Source of the DNA: Breoghania sp.
GTDB lineage: Bacteria; Pseudomonadota; Alphaproteobacteria; Rhizobiales; Stappiaceae
Assembly: GCF_963674635.1 (NCBI RefSeq)
Contig: NZ_OY771475.1
Span: 2,914,001-2,978,000 of the forward strand
Direction: 5' to 3'
Length of the DNA: 64,000 nt
The notes under the pieces are model-generated. The model was not told where the DNA came from. It did no database searches and saw only the letters and a program-made list of their open reading frames with translations. This document shows, one piece after another, positions 1 through 9,380 of the stretch. Both the position numbers and the translations under genes were made by a program. Positions within the stretch are counted from its first letter, which is position 1; each line of letters starts with the position of its first letter.

Positions 1-873
1 ACGGCTCTGGCCTGCGCTGAGCACGAGAACGTTCCCCGCCAGCACCGCCACGCCCCCACTCACGACCAGCGCGTCGATGGCGAGATCTTCAAACAGCGCG
101 GAAATGACCAGAGCCACCACCGGCACAAGGGCCAGCGTATAGGACGCGCTTGCCGCACCGATGCGTTGTACGAGACTGAAATACATGAAGAACGTGACGC
201 AGGAGGCGACGATCGCCAGGTGGGCGAGCCCTGCCAGATAGGCGAGCGAGACGTCGACGGAAAAGCTGCGCCCTTCGGCAAGCGCCAGGGTGAAGGCGAA
301 AAGCGCACCGCAAAGGGCTGTCCAGCTCATCAGAACGACGATCGGGATGCCGGTGCGCTGGTTGCGCATCGCAACGACCGTCCCGCAGCCCGTGCCCGCG
401 GCCGCCGAAAGCGCCAACCCCAGCCCGGCCATGGCTTCCCGGCCGGAGGAAAACAGCGCGAATTGGGGCGCGGCGATGACCGCGAGGCCGAGGAGCCCCA
501 CGCAAATGCCGGCAAGCATGCGCCGCGTTACCGGAACCGACAGGAACAGCCATCCGGCAAGGGCCGCAAAGAGCGACGAGGTCGACAGGACCAGCGCCGC
601 GATGCCGGAGGGGATCAGCGTCGTCGCGTGGTAGAAGGAGATGAAGGACACCCCGAAAAACAGAACGCCCTGCAACGCCACCCACAGGCGATCTCCCTTG
701 CGCAGGGCAATGCCGTGCCCGCGGGCCAGGCTCCAGCCGAACATCACCAGACTGGCCAGCACCAGCCGATAGGCGACCGAGACTTCCGGCGCCCCGGCAC
801 TCGCCTGCTGGGCGGTGACGATTGCGCTGCTGCCCCACAGGATTGAGGTCGCCAGAAACAAGAGTACGTGCAT
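1..873 (-). CDS. EamA/DMT-family transporter, 3' end outside window
   Basis: An open minus-strand frame of 291 codons begins at the ATG at 873 and runs off the window, so the C-terminus is missing. The protein starts MHVLLFLATSILWGSSAIVT, the usual first helix of EamA drug/metabolite exporters, and alternates about nine to ten hydrophobic helices in two similar halves; the second half holds the GAASASYTLALVPVVA stretch typical of the second EamA repeat. Family members move small metabolites or amino acids across the inner membrane; the substrate cannot be read here. The MarR-type gene at 945-1508 lies 71 bp upstream on the same strand and is probably co-transcribed, so it may control this exporter (inference). 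Longer open frames on other strands here have no family features and are shadows. Confidence 0.85.
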   Translation of the reverse strand, partial: MHVLLFLATSILWGSSAIVTAQQASAGAPEVSVAYRLVLASLVMFGWSLARGHGIALRKGDRLWVALQGVLFFGVSFISFYHATTLIPSGIAALVLSTSSLFAALAGWLFLSVPVTRRMLAGICVGLLGLAVIAAPQFALFSSGREAMAGLGLALSAAAGTGCGTVVAMRNQRTGIPIVVLMSWTALCGALFAFTLALAEGRSFSVDVSLAYLAGLAHLAIVASCVTFFMYFSLVQRIGAASASYTLALVPVVALVISALFEDLAIDALVVSGGVAVLAGNVLVLSAGQSR

Positions 874-944
874 GCTGCCCTCCCCGGCATGCCGAACCTG
901 AAAATGCCCTGCCCGGGCGCCAATCCGCGCGCGCCAACCCGCGC

Positions 945-1508
945 TCAGCCGCGCGTTGCCGGCTCCTCCCACCGTGGGGTGTCGCCCATGGATTGCCAGT
1001 CTCGCGCCAGGATACCCGCGCTGGCGCTCTCCAGCCTGTCGAGAACGGAACCGAGCTTCGCCAGCTCCTCGGGATCAACCGCTTCCGTCAGCTCCCGGTC
1101 GAGATGCCCGGCGAGATCGGAGATTTCACAAAATGCCTCCCAACCCGCGTGCGACAGCTCGATGGCGACGCAACGCCGGTCGACGCGTCCGGCAAGACGG
1201 TGGGCGAAACCCAGTTCCACCAGTTGCCTGACAGCGCGCGATACCGAGAACGGGTCCAGTCCCGCCGCCTGAGAGATCTCCTTCGCGCTCGCCCCGGGAC
1301 GGTTGGCGACGATGGCCATGGTACGCCAGGCGGGGCGGGAAAGGCCAAAGCGAGGGCCATAAAAGGCACTGAGCACATCCGCAATCCGGACCGATATCCG
1401 AAAAAACCGATAGGGCAGCCAGTTTTCAAGCTGAAGCGCGTCGCCGCGTCCCGACCCCGAACCGTGCGCGCCATCCTTGCGTGCGCCATCCTTGCGTGCG
1501 GCAGCCAC
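945..1508 (-). CDS. MarR-family transcriptional regulator
   Basis: A 187-residue protein with a MarR-type winged helix: a helical dimerisation start, then the HTH segment (KEISQAAGLDPFSVSRAVRQ, about residues 76-95) and the wing with RVDRRC. MarR proteins are dimeric repressors released by small ligands. The first 15 residues are a charged tail containing RKDGA twice, caused by an exact 15-bp duplication at 1471-1500; a later start would remove it, so the true start is uncertain. The gene lies directly upstream of the EamA exporter and may regulate it. It faces away from fabI across a 640-bp AT-rich spacer. Confidence 0.85.
   Translation of the reverse strand: MAAARKDGARKDGAHGSGSGRGDALQLENWLPYRFFRISVRIADVLSAFYGPRFGLSRPAWRTMAIVANRPGASAKEISQAAGLDPFSVSRAVRQLVELGFAHRLAGRVDRRCVAIELSHAGWEAFCEISDLAGHLDRELTEAVDPEELAKLGSVLDRLESASAGILARDWQSMGDTPRWEEPATRG
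1471..1500. repeat. Exact 15-bp tandem duplication in the MarR 5' end
   Basis: The 15-base unit ccatccttgcgtgcg occurs twice head to tail. It is in frame and duplicates five residues (RKDGA on the coding strand) in the N-terminal tail of the MarR protein. Confidence 0.9.
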
Positions 1509-2151
1509 TGTGCTCTCCCCAAAGCTGGAAATTACTAGCGTTCTGCAATCATTTTTCGATTATTCACAGGTTGCCGCAGGCCGCAAGAGCCGCGCAGACA
1601 GCACGAAGGGCCAAGCCTCACACGGCACGCCTTTGGCGTGCGTGTTCCGGCCCGAGCGGCCTCATGCCGGATCTAGCCTGTCGATCAGCATGGCACACCG
1701 GGTCAGGTCCTCCCGCACATGGCCACCCGACCGGCGCCAAGCCCCCGGCGCGCGTTGCGAACCGCACGGACTGGTCATTTCATTTCGCACATGCACAATT
1801 TTCTATTGCCTCAGAAAGAAATAAAACCACCGCTCAAACCAAACAAAGAACAACAAAAGTCCAGGCAAATGATCAATAATATTACAACCATCTCCGATAA
1901 TAAGAGATCTTACCTACCTACCAACTTTAATATTCAGTTAATTTTCACACCAGATTGAAGTCCTGTTTATTTTCTAATCACGAATTATCATGAATTTTAC
2001 GGTGCTTTTCCGCATGTATAATTGCATACGAAACGTGTTTTCATTTCATATATACATGGCCGATCGGATGGCGACCGATCCTCGACATATTTAGTTTACA
2101 ATTTTATGTTGCTCTGCAGCATGACGCAATCTGCGAACGGACGAGGTGTCG
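1509..2151. other. Intergenic region, AT-rich in its second half
   Basis: This 640-bp spacer separates the MarR gene from fabI. From about 1790 to 2110 it is much richer in A/T than the flanks and holds several poly-A and poly-T runs, so it probably carries the promoters of one or both neighbours. I see no convincing gene. A purine-rich GAGG at 2143-2146 sits five bases before the fabI ATG. Confidence 0.6.
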
Positions 2152-2916
2152 ATGTTTTCGCTATCGGGCAAGAAGGTTCTGGTCGTCGGCATCGCGAACG
2201 CGCAATCCATCGCCTATGGCTGTGCGCGCGCCTTTCGCCAACAGGGTGCGGATCTGGCGATCACATATCTGAATGAAAAGGCGGAACCGCATGTGCGCCC
2301 CCTGGCGGAGGAACTTGAGGCAGAGATCTTTCTGCCGTTGGACGTCCGCAATACGGCTGAGGTGGATGCGTTGTTTGACGAGATCGGCGCGAAATGGGGG
2401 CGGCTCGATACGGTCCTGCACTCCATCGCCTTCGCCCCGCGAGAGGATCTGCATGGCCGGGTGATCGACTGCTCTGCGGAGGGCTTCGGCATCGCCATGG
2501 ATATTTCCGTCCATTCCTTCCTGCGGATGATCCGCAAGGCGGAACCACTGATGCCACATGGGGGCACCTGCATGACCGTGTCCTTCCAGGGAGCATCGCG
2601 CGTCGTCGAGCATTACAACATGATGGGCCCGGTCAAGGCCGCGCTTGAAAGCGCGGTGCGTTATGCGGCGGCCGAGCTGGGCCCCAAGGGCATCTCGGTG
2701 CATGCGCTATCGCCCGGCCCCCTGCGCACCCGCGCGGCGAGCGGCATCGACAGTTTCGATGAGCTTCTCAACGCGGCGGCGGATCGCGCGCCCACACATC
2801 AACTTGCAACGATCGAGGATGTCGGGGCCTATGCGGCCTTCCTCGCGAGCGATGCGGCGGCCAATGTCACGGGTGGCGTTCACCCGATCGACGGCGGCTA
2901 CAGCATTATCGACTGA
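2152..2916 (+). CDS. fabI: Enoyl-ACP reductase FabI
   Basis: This 254-residue protein is the NADH-dependent enoyl-[acyl-carrier-protein] reductase that completes each fatty-acid elongation cycle. The divergent SDR nucleotide-binding motif GIANAQSIAYG is at residues 13-23, and the FabI active site Y-x6-K (YNMMGPVK) is at Tyr155/Lys162, matching the E. coli spacing. The ATG at 2152 is preferred because GAGG ends five bases upstream; a GTG at 2146 is also in frame but overlaps that site. The next gene, a DUF3141 protein, follows after 19 bp, so the two are probably one operon. This is unlikely to be the only FabI of the cell, since it sits in an accessory region and pairs with a PHA-synthase-like gene (inference). 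Confidence 0.92.
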   Translation: MFSLSGKKVLVVGIANAQSIAYGCARAFRQQGADLAITYLNEKAEPHVRPLAEELEAEIFLPLDVRNTAEVDALFDEIGAKWGRLDTVLHSIAFAPREDLHGRVIDCSAEGFGIAMDISVHSFLRMIRKAEPLMPHGGTCMTVSFQGASRVVEHYNMMGPVKAALESAVRYAAAELGPKGISVHALSPGPLRTRAASGIDSFDELLNAAADRAPTHQLATIEDVGAYAAFLASDAAANVTGGVHPIDGGYSIID

Positions 2917-2935
2917 CCCTTCAGGAGAAGCGAAT

Positions 2936-5335
2936 ATGGCGAAGGCTGGCGAAGCACGTTCGATGGAGGGGGCTTTCTCCGCCGATGCGGCGCTGGATGC
3001 GCGCCCCTTCATCGGCGCGGACCCTGCGCGCGGGTTGGCGGACATGGCCGAAAGCTATGACAACGCCTCAAACGCGGCCGAGCTGATGATGAACTCGGTT
3101 TCGCTCCAGTCGCAAAAGATCTCGCAGACCCATTCGCAGCGGACACGGGCGCACATGCCGAGGCTTACCGACATCGCCGACGCGATGAACGCGTCCGGAG
3201 CGAACCTGGGAGGAGCCTTTGCCGACTATCTGCGGGATGCGACCCGACGCTGGGTCCGGACCCTCGATGTGCTGCGCGAGCGCGGCGACATCTTTCTGGA
3301 GCACGAGGCGGCCGGCTGTCCGCCGGTTCTCGCCTATGATTACGAGCGCATTGTCGACGGTCGCGATCTGACACCGGCCTGCAATTACGAGCTTCTTCGC
3401 ATTCTGCCGCCGGGCGGGGTGGAGCTTTCCAGCGACAAGCGCCCCTATATCATCATCGACCCGCGGGCCGGGCACGGTGGCGGCATTGGCGGTTTCAAGA
3501 GCGAAAGCCAGGTCGGCGTGGCCTTGTCGAGCGGTCATCCGGTCTATTTCGTGAGCTTCCGGCGCGAACCGGAACCGAACCAGACGCTTGCCCATGTGAC
3601 GCGCGCGGAGGCGGAATTCGTGCGCGAAGTGCAAAGGCGGCATCCAGAGAGCCCCAAGCCGATCGTCGTCGGCAATTGTCAGGGCGGCTGGGCGACCCTG
3701 CTGCTGGCCGCAACCAATCCCGATATCACCGGACCGATCGTGCTGAACGGGGCGCCTGTCGCGCCGTGGTCGGGCAAGGTCGGACAGGACCCGATGCGGT
3801 ACAATGGCGGCCTGCTGGGCGGCGCCTGGCAACCGATGTTCTGGTCGGATCTCGGCGGCGGCCAGTTCGACGGCGCGCATCTGGTGATGAATTTCGAGCA
3901 GCTGAACCCCAGCCGGAACTATTTCGGCAAATACTACGACCTCTTCACCGACCCGGACGGCGGGCGGCAGCGCTTTCTCGACTTCGAGCGCTGGTGGGGC
4001 GGGTTCTTCATCCTCAACGAGCCCGAGATCCGCTGGATCGTCGACGAGCTTTTCGTCGGCAACAAGCTCGTCAAGAACCAGGCGCAGCTGGAACCGGGGC
4101 ATACGATCGATGTGAAGGCGGTCAAGGCGCCGATCATCATCTTCACCAGCTTCGGCGACAACATCACGCCGCCGCAACAGGCGCTCAACTGGATCGTTGA
4201 CAGCTATGCCGATGAAGAGGAAATCCGCGTTCGCGGACAGCGGATCGTCTACATGCTGCACGATCAGGTCGGCCATCTCGGCATTTTCGTTTCCTCCAAG
4301 ATCGCGCGAAGGGAGCACAGCGAAGTCGCCTCGACCCTGAAGACGATCGAAACGCTGCGCCCAGGGCTTTACGAGATGAAGATCGAGGATGTGGAGGGCG
4401 AGGGCATGGGCAAGACCTTCCTCGTCAGCTTCCACGACCGCACGCTCGGCGATATCCGGGACATTGCCGGTTCGCGCAAGGAAGAGGCCGGGCTGGCCGC
4501 CGTGGCGCGGCTTTCGGAAATGCAGGCCGAAGCTTACGACGTTGCCCTGCGCCCCTGGGTGCGGGCCATGGTCAATCCCGCACTGGCGGAGGCCACGCGC
4601 ACCCTGCACCCTCTTCGGCTGCAACGCGCGATGCTCTCCGGGAACAGCCCCGCAACCGCATGGATCGAGGCGATGTCCGCGGCTTTCGGTGGCGGAAAGT
4701 CCCTTGATCAGGAGAACCCGTTCCTCAAGGCGGAGCGGGCATGGGCGGCGCTGGTGGAACAGCAAATGGACCTGTGGCGCGACACGCGGGATGCAATCTA
4801 CGAGGCGAGCTTTCTGGCGCTGTGGACCAACCCGTTCGCAGTTGCGTTCGGCAAGCCGAAAGCCGTGGGTCGGCCGCTCATATCCGAAGTGGAATTGCGC
4901 ACATTGCCGGAGGTTCAGGCCGCACTGGCCCATATCGGCAATGGCGGGTTCATCGAGGCAGTGGTGCGGATGCTTATCCTTCTGGCCGACAATCGCGGCA
5001 GTGTGCGTCGCGACCGGCTGGAACGCTCAAGTCACGTGCTCACGCAGGACGCCCCCTTCTCCTCGCTCAGCGCAGATGAGCGCATGCGCATCATTCACGA
5101 GCAGTCGCTGATCGCCGAATTCGATCCCGAACGCGCCATCGAAACCCTGCCCCTGCTGCTGCCGCGCAAGGCGGAGCGCGAGAAGGCCGTTGCGGTGGTG
5201 CAATTCATCCCGGGCAAGATCGACGAGATGGCTCCGGGAACGTTGGCCATGCTGCAACGCTTTCACGATGTGCTGGGCCTGCCCCCTGTCACCGACGATG
5301 TGACCGACGATCCCCTCGCCGGCGCGCAAGAATGA
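2936..5335 (+). CDS. DUF3141 protein, PHA-synthase-like alpha/beta hydrolase
   Basis: This 799-residue protein belongs to the DUF3141 family, annotated as 3-hydroxyalkanoate-synthase related. An alpha/beta-hydrolase core is visible: a strand and oxyanion region around PYIIIDPRAGHGGGIGG, and a nucleophile elbow GNCQGGW at residues 246-252 with Cys248 in the catalytic position, as in PhaC synthases (GxCxGG). A conserved GDNITPP segment and a later His (DQVGHLGIF) fit the acid and base of the triad. The start at 2936 follows a good AGGAG site; the open frame extends further upstream but overlaps fabI. The pairing with fabI suggests a role in acyl or hydroxyacyl metabolism; actual polymerase activity is not established. 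Confidence 0.85.
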   Translation: MAKAGEARSMEGAFSADAALDARPFIGADPARGLADMAESYDNASNAAELMMNSVSLQSQKISQTHSQRTRAHMPRLTDIADAMNASGANLGGAFADYLRDATRRWVRTLDVLRERGDIFLEHEAAGCPPVLAYDYERIVDGRDLTPACNYELLRILPPGGVELSSDKRPYIIIDPRAGHGGGIGGFKSESQVGVALSSGHPVYFVSFRREPEPNQTLAHVTRAEAEFVREVQRRHPESPKPIVVGNCQGGWATLLLAATNPDITGPIVLNGAPVAPWSGKVGQDPMRYNGGLLGGAWQPMFWSDLGGGQFDGAHLVMNFEQLNPSRNYFGKYYDLFTDPDGGRQRFLDFERWWGGFFILNEPEIRWIVDELFVGNKLVKNQAQLEPGHTIDVKAVKAPIIIFTSFGDNITPPQQALNWIVDSYADEEEIRVRGQRIVYMLHDQVGHLGIFVSSKIARREHSEVASTLKTIETLRPGLYEMKIEDVEGEGMGKTFLVSFHDRTLGDIRDIAGSRKEEAGLAAVARLSEMQAEAYDVALRPWVRAMVNPALAEATRTLHPLRLQRAMLSGNSPATAWIEAMSAAFGGGKSLDQENPFLKAERAWAALVEQQMDLWRDTRDAIYEASFLALWTNPFAVAFGKPKAVGRPLISEVELRTLPEVQAALAHIGNGGFIEAVVRMLILLADNRGSVRRDRLERSSHVLTQDAPFSSLSADERMRIIHEQSLIAEFDPERAIETLPLLLPRKAEREKAVAVVQFIPGKIDEMAPGTLAMLQRFHDVLGLPPVTDDVTDDPLAGAQE

Positions 5336-5439
5336 TCCGCGCCGGGCTCGGGTCCGGCGACGAAGAGGGCCGCCGGAAGCTACGCCGCGGTTATCCGCGA
5401 CGCGTTTCCATTTGAGGCCAGGCGCACTCCATCGGCCAA

Positions 5440-6652
5440 CGGCCAAGACCTCGCGAAACAGCGTCCAGAAGACGGCGGCTTTCACGAGGGTGCAGCTGAA
5501 GCCCATGCACGGGCCAAACGTGCCTGACGGGCTGAAAATCGGTCCGATCGGCACAAGGCTTTGTTTTTTCCTCGCGACATCTGCAATCTGCGCGGCATCG
5601 GCTGCCCCGTCCACCGCGCCCAGACGAAGATCCCGCCATCCGGCTCAATCGGACCTTCGAAACCTGTCCCGCGCAGATTGCGGGTCATGTCGACGCGCAT
5701 CCGGGTGATGGAGGTTCGCGGGGCGCTCAGATTTCTGCGATACAGGCCACTCTTGAGACGCTTGAACACGGCGACTGACGAAAGGGAATTCAGCCCAAAA
5801 CTGAAATCCAGGGTCAGCGCGGCGATCGCCTCGATGGTGCCGGATTCGGCAGAAACGGAGCCGCAGCGCAGACCTCCGGATATGGTCTTCGAAAAGCTGC
5901 GCACATAAACCAAACCCTTGAGACCCGAAAGGGCGGCAAGGCGGGTAGCGGGCTCATCGACCAGATCCGCATGGACATCGTCCTCAACCTTATAGACGCC
6001 GGCGGAGCGCAGGGCCGCGAGAAGATCGAATGCCTGCGCCGTCGGCAGGTTCAAGCCGGTCGGGTTCTGGAGGGTCGAGGCCAGGAGGAAGAGCTTCGGC
6101 CGCAGGCGGCCGACAAGCTCTGCCAGCTGCCCCAAAATCCCGCTGTCCGTCGCGAAAAGGCACGCCGACCACCTTAACCTGATGTAATCGCCTCAAAGCC
6201 TCGAAATCGAACGAGGTGGGGTTGTCGACCAGCACGGCTTCGCCCGGCTTCAACAGAAGGCGGCAAATGAGACCGATCGCCATGCTGGCCGAATCCGTAG
6301 TGAGGATTTCATCCTGTCCAACCTCGATCTACCCGCCACTCGGATGGTACTGGCGCGAAAGCCGGCGGCCTCGCCGCGCGCCCTCCAGACCCAGCACCTT
6401 GTCCACCGGCGACGTGTGGGGACTGGTTGCGCGCAGCTTGCGAACGAAAAACCCTTGCTGCCCCTGAGCTTCGATGCGTTCGAGTGCAACAAGACGTTCG
6501 TAGACTTCAACCGCGGAAGACTTGGAAATGTGCTGTTCTATCGCGAACTGTCTGAAAGAAGGCAGCGTACAGCCCGGCCCGTGCAATCCGGACCGAACAT
6601 CCCTCACCTTGCGTTCAACGATTGTATCGAGGCGATCATGTCCATTTGCGAA
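5440..6652 (-). pseudogene. MocR-type (GntR-HTH / aminotransferase) regulator, frameshifted
   Basis: Pieces of one protein lie in order on the minus strand but in different frames. The N-terminal GntR helix-turn-helix is read at 6607-6329 (RQFAIEQHISKSSAVEVYER). A short middle piece near 6283-6180 contains LLLKPGEAVLVDNPTSFDFE. The PLP-dependent aminotransferase-like core is at 6135-5482, with TLQNPTGLNL, the VEDDVHADL strand and the PLP-lysine-type segment YVRSFSKTISGGLRCG. A C-terminal tail (FSPSGTFGPCMGFSC) is in yet another frame near 5560-5450. At least three frame changes are needed, so this is a decayed MocR-family regulator. It lies convergent with and just downstream of the DUF3141 gene. 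The outer limits are approximate. Confidence 0.8.
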
Positions 6653-6839
6653 CCTGCATCTATTTCTTCATCGAAAGTCAGGCTCTTCGACTGAAGACGG
6701 CCGGTTCCGCCGCAACGATAAAGGCCCTGCCTCGAACATGGATTGATCGTCATGGTCGCGGTCCACAGTGTCGTCCGCCTGCTCCCGCCGCTGACGGTTT
6801 CTGCGGAAGAAATCTCGACCGTGATCAGGATACTGGAGG

Positions 6840-7118
6840 ATGTCTGCCGTGAATTTTCACAAGACCGCGGCAGATCCGACTTTTCGCGCTTACGCGCTGG
6901 AATCGGGAAAACGCGCCGTCAAATGCGTGGCCACCATGATTGAGCCGAGCTATCGGGAGAGGGAGATCCTCTGTCCGGCGCATCTGGAGCCAATCAAAGG
7001 TCCGGAAACAGACCTCGCCGAAACCCTCATTGGACTTGGCGCCACACTTCTCGTCACGGATGCGCTGCCGTCCGATGAAAAACTCAAAGAACTTTCTCAT
7101 GGCTGCCCCTCCAGTTGA
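6840..7118 (+). CDS. Short hypothetical protein, possibly a gene remnant
   Basis: A 92-codon frame with an AGGA just before its ATG. I do not recognise a family. It contains one Cys-Pro-Ala-His segment (residues about 49-52) and ends in the same place where a GNAT-like frame begins, so it may be the N-terminal part of the decayed acetyltransferase next to it or the remains of another gene. Confidence 0.35.
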   Translation: MSAVNFHKTAADPTFRAYALESGKRAVKCVATMIEPSYREREILCPAHLEPIKGPETDLAETLIGLGATLLVTDALPSDEKLKELSHGCPSS

Positions 7119-7494
7119 TCGAGGAAGGACACTATTTCGTGCTGACGGATCGCCAGCCCCCCCCTTGCAGGCGGAGGCTGGGCACGCGGACAGCTTGGCT
7201 ACATCCCCGCCGAGATCGGTGCTCACGGAGAGAGTGACGGCGACGTGGTCCGCTGCGTCTGCGTTTCCCCTCAATACGCCCATCATGGTCTGGGTCGGAA
7301 AATACTGCGCCGTATCGAGGCGGACGCCGTGTCCGCGGGCCTTCGTCAACTGCCCCTGACGGCGTCCCAAACTGCTGAATGCTCTATTTGCGTGCAGGTT
7401 GCACGCCCGGCCCCTATGATGAAGTGCGCCTGCCAAATGGCCATGACCTGCCGCTTCGTCTGATGAAAAATGCCTCGTTTCCGTTTCTGGCTGA
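7098..7494 (+). pseudogene. GNAT-family acetyltransferase remnant
   Basis: Read in the frame beginning near 7098, the sequence gives LIEEGHYFVLTDR, then LAGGGWARGQLGYIP and the acetyl-CoA loop region VCVSPQYAHHGLGRKILRRI followed by LPLTASQTAE: the beta-4/beta-5 core and Q/R-x-x-G-x-G/A loop of a GNAT. A further frame change is needed to reach the terminal strand YLRAGCTPGPYDEVRLPNG (from about 7382), which is in frame with the downstream MFS gene. The gene is therefore broken by at least one frameshift. Function is unknown; it probably once preceded the MFS gene in an operon. Confidence 0.65.
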
Positions 7495-7507
7495 CACAAG
7501 GACAGTC

Positions 7508-8755
7508 ATGATGGCCAACACGCCGACCACCGTACAAGCGCGCAGCATGTTCTATGGCTGGATCATTGTTTTTGCAGTCTTTTGCATTGCCGGAACCGCC
7601 GCCGGGCTCATCTATGCGTTTTCCGTTTTCTTCGATGCGATTTCGCAGGAATTCGATGCGACACGCGCGCAGGTTTCCCTGATCTTTTCCGGGGCGGAGT
7701 GCATCTGGTTCCTGTCTGGTTTCCTTGGCGGTTTTCTGGCAGATCGGCTGGGCCCCACCCGCATCGTCCTTTTCGGAGCCGTGCTCATGGCCGGGGGGCT
7801 CTTTTGCGCCAGTCAGTCCCAGACCATCACGGGGATCGTGTTGTCCTATGCGGTCGGCGTCGGCATTGGCGGGGGGTTCATCTACATCCCGTCGATCAGT
7901 CTCGTGCCGTGCTGGTTCAAGCGGCGGCGCGGCTTTGCGACCGGCATTGCGCTTTGTGGCGTTGGCTTGGGGACATTCGCGATGCCACTGCTCGGCGAAG
8001 CGCTGCTGGTTCCGCTTGGATGGGATGGTGCGCATGTCCTCTTCGCCATCATTGCCTTGGGTGTCTGCGGGGGGGTGAGTTTTTTCCTCGTTCCGCGACC
8101 AGAGGCGATGGGGCTGAACCCTGACGGCGATCCCGTTTCCTCCACACTGGCGCGCGGGCAGCCAGTTTCCGGCGTGAGCCTGTCGGAGGCCTTGCGGCAC
8201 CGCGCCTTCTGGCACTTCTACTTCGCAAGCCTCTTTACCGCGGCGGTGATCTTCACCACCTATGTCCACCTTGTTCCCTTTGCGATCGACAATGGCAATG
8301 ATCGCGCGTCCAGCGTTGGGCTTATTGGCACAGTCGGCATTGCCAGCATCGCCGGGCGCTTTCTCTTCGGAGGGCTGTCAGACCGAATTGGCAGCCGCCG
8401 AACCATAAGCCTGATGTCCGCAGGCATGGCGCTGGGGGTCGCCTGGTGGCTGCTCACAGCACCGACGCTGGGAAGTCTCTATGTCTATGCCCTGGTCTTC
8501 GGCGCCTTTTACGGCGGCTACATTTCGACCCTGCCCGTTCTGGCAATGACGTTCTTTGGCGGACGGCAGCTCTCCACCATCATTGGCGCGCTCTACACTT
8601 CATGGGGGGCGGGGGCACTGATCGGACCGACAATGACCGGGGTTCTTTTCGATGCCACCAACACCTACTCGGCCGGCCTTCTTGCCTCGATCGCCTTCTT
8701 GCTCATGGCATCCCTCATCTGCCTGCTCGTTCGCGATCCTGCCGTCCCCTATTGA
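7508..8755 (+). CDS. MFS transporter, oxalate/formate-antiporter-like (OFA/MCT type)
   Basis: This 415-residue protein has twelve predicted membrane helices in two halves. The first helix pair (MFYGWIIVFAVFCIAGT), the loop-2/3 motif GGFLADRLGPTR and the second-half equivalent GGLSDRIGSRR mark the major facilitator superfamily. The GWIIV start and GIGGGFIYIP segment resemble the monocarboxylate and oxalate/formate group. Such carriers move small organic acids across the inner membrane; the substrate is not readable. The open frame continues 43 codons upstream, but those codons encode the last strand of the decayed GNAT gene, so the start is placed at the tandem ATGs at 7508/7511. Codon use resembles the rest of the chromosome. 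Confidence 0.88.
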   Translation: MMANTPTTVQARSMFYGWIIVFAVFCIAGTAAGLIYAFSVFFDAISQEFDATRAQVSLIFSGAECIWFLSGFLGGFLADRLGPTRIVLFGAVLMAGGLFCASQSQTITGIVLSYAVGVGIGGGFIYIPSISLVPCWFKRRRGFATGIALCGVGLGTFAMPLLGEALLVPLGWDGAHVLFAIIALGVCGGVSFFLVPRPEAMGLNPDGDPVSSTLARGQPVSGVSLSEALRHRAFWHFYFASLFTAAVIFTTYVHLVPFAIDNGNDRASSVGLIGTVGIASIAGRFLFGGLSDRIGSRRTISLMSAGMALGVAWWLLTAPTLGSLYVYALVFGAFYGGYISTLPVLAMTFFGGRQLSTIIGALYTSWGAGALIGPTMTGVLFDATNTYSAGLLASIAFLLMASLICLLVRDPAVPY

Positions 8756-8879
8756 CGGTGAAGAGTGGAGTGGAGACGACACGGCTCGCGGACTGCGGAA
8801 GGAAGGCGGACGAACGGCCCCGAGCCCTGCAGATGTCTTCCTCTCCGGCTTTGAGCCAGCTTGGCGACGCCCCGGGGAT

Positions 8880-9380
8880 CGGACACTGACGTAAGCTACG
8901 ATTGGCACTCTTCTGATCTTCAAGAAGAAGGAGATCGAAGATGTCGAAACGCAAGCAGCACGCGCCTGAGTTCAAGGCGAAGGTCGCCCTGGAAGGGCTG
9001 AAGCGCGAGCAGGCCCGCAAAAGGGCACAAGATCTGGCCATATCTGCTCCGGGGCTTGCGTGTGGATCGGCCAAAGCAGGTTGTGGCTGCAGACATCACA
9101 TATCTGCAGGTGCATCGCGGGTTCCTCTACCTCGCGATCATGGATCGCTTCACCCGCAAGGTTCTGGCCTGGCGCATCTCCAACACGCTGGCGGCCGACG
9201 TCTGTCGTCGAACCGTTGAACGAGGCAGTCCACAAGTTCGGCCTGCCCGGGATTGTGAATACGGACAAAGGCAGCCAGTTCATGTCCTTCGCGTGGACGG
9301 ACCGGTTGCGGCGGGCGGCGCCCCGATCAGCAGGTCCAGAACGGAGCTTAATCTACGTCGAAAACTGTCCAACTATCGGG
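8880..9380 (+). mobile_element. IS3-family element, internally deleted remnant
   Basis: The start of an OrfA-type transposase (MSKRKQHAPEFKAKVALEGL, from ATG 8941) is followed within about 60 bp by the catalytic OrfB core: RVDRPKQVVAADITYLQV with the first Asp, IMDRFTRKVLAWRISNTLAA, then in a different frame HKFGLPGIVNTDKGSQFMS with the second Asp. Most of OrfA, the N-terminal part of OrfB and the final Glu region are missing, so the element is dead. Terminal repeats could not be defined; the similar-looking outer segments near 8880 and 9365 are probable ends. Confidence 0.8.

Noticed and set aside
89..1078. Open minus-strand frame of 329 codons
   Set aside because: It is a frame-shifted shadow of the EamA gene; the frame starting at 873 gives clear membrane helices, this one gives Arg/Gly-rich noise.
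3068..4933. Open minus-strand frame of 621 codons opposite the DUF3141 gene
   Set aside because: High-GC antisense shadow: no family motifs, and the opposite strand encodes a conserved protein across the whole length.
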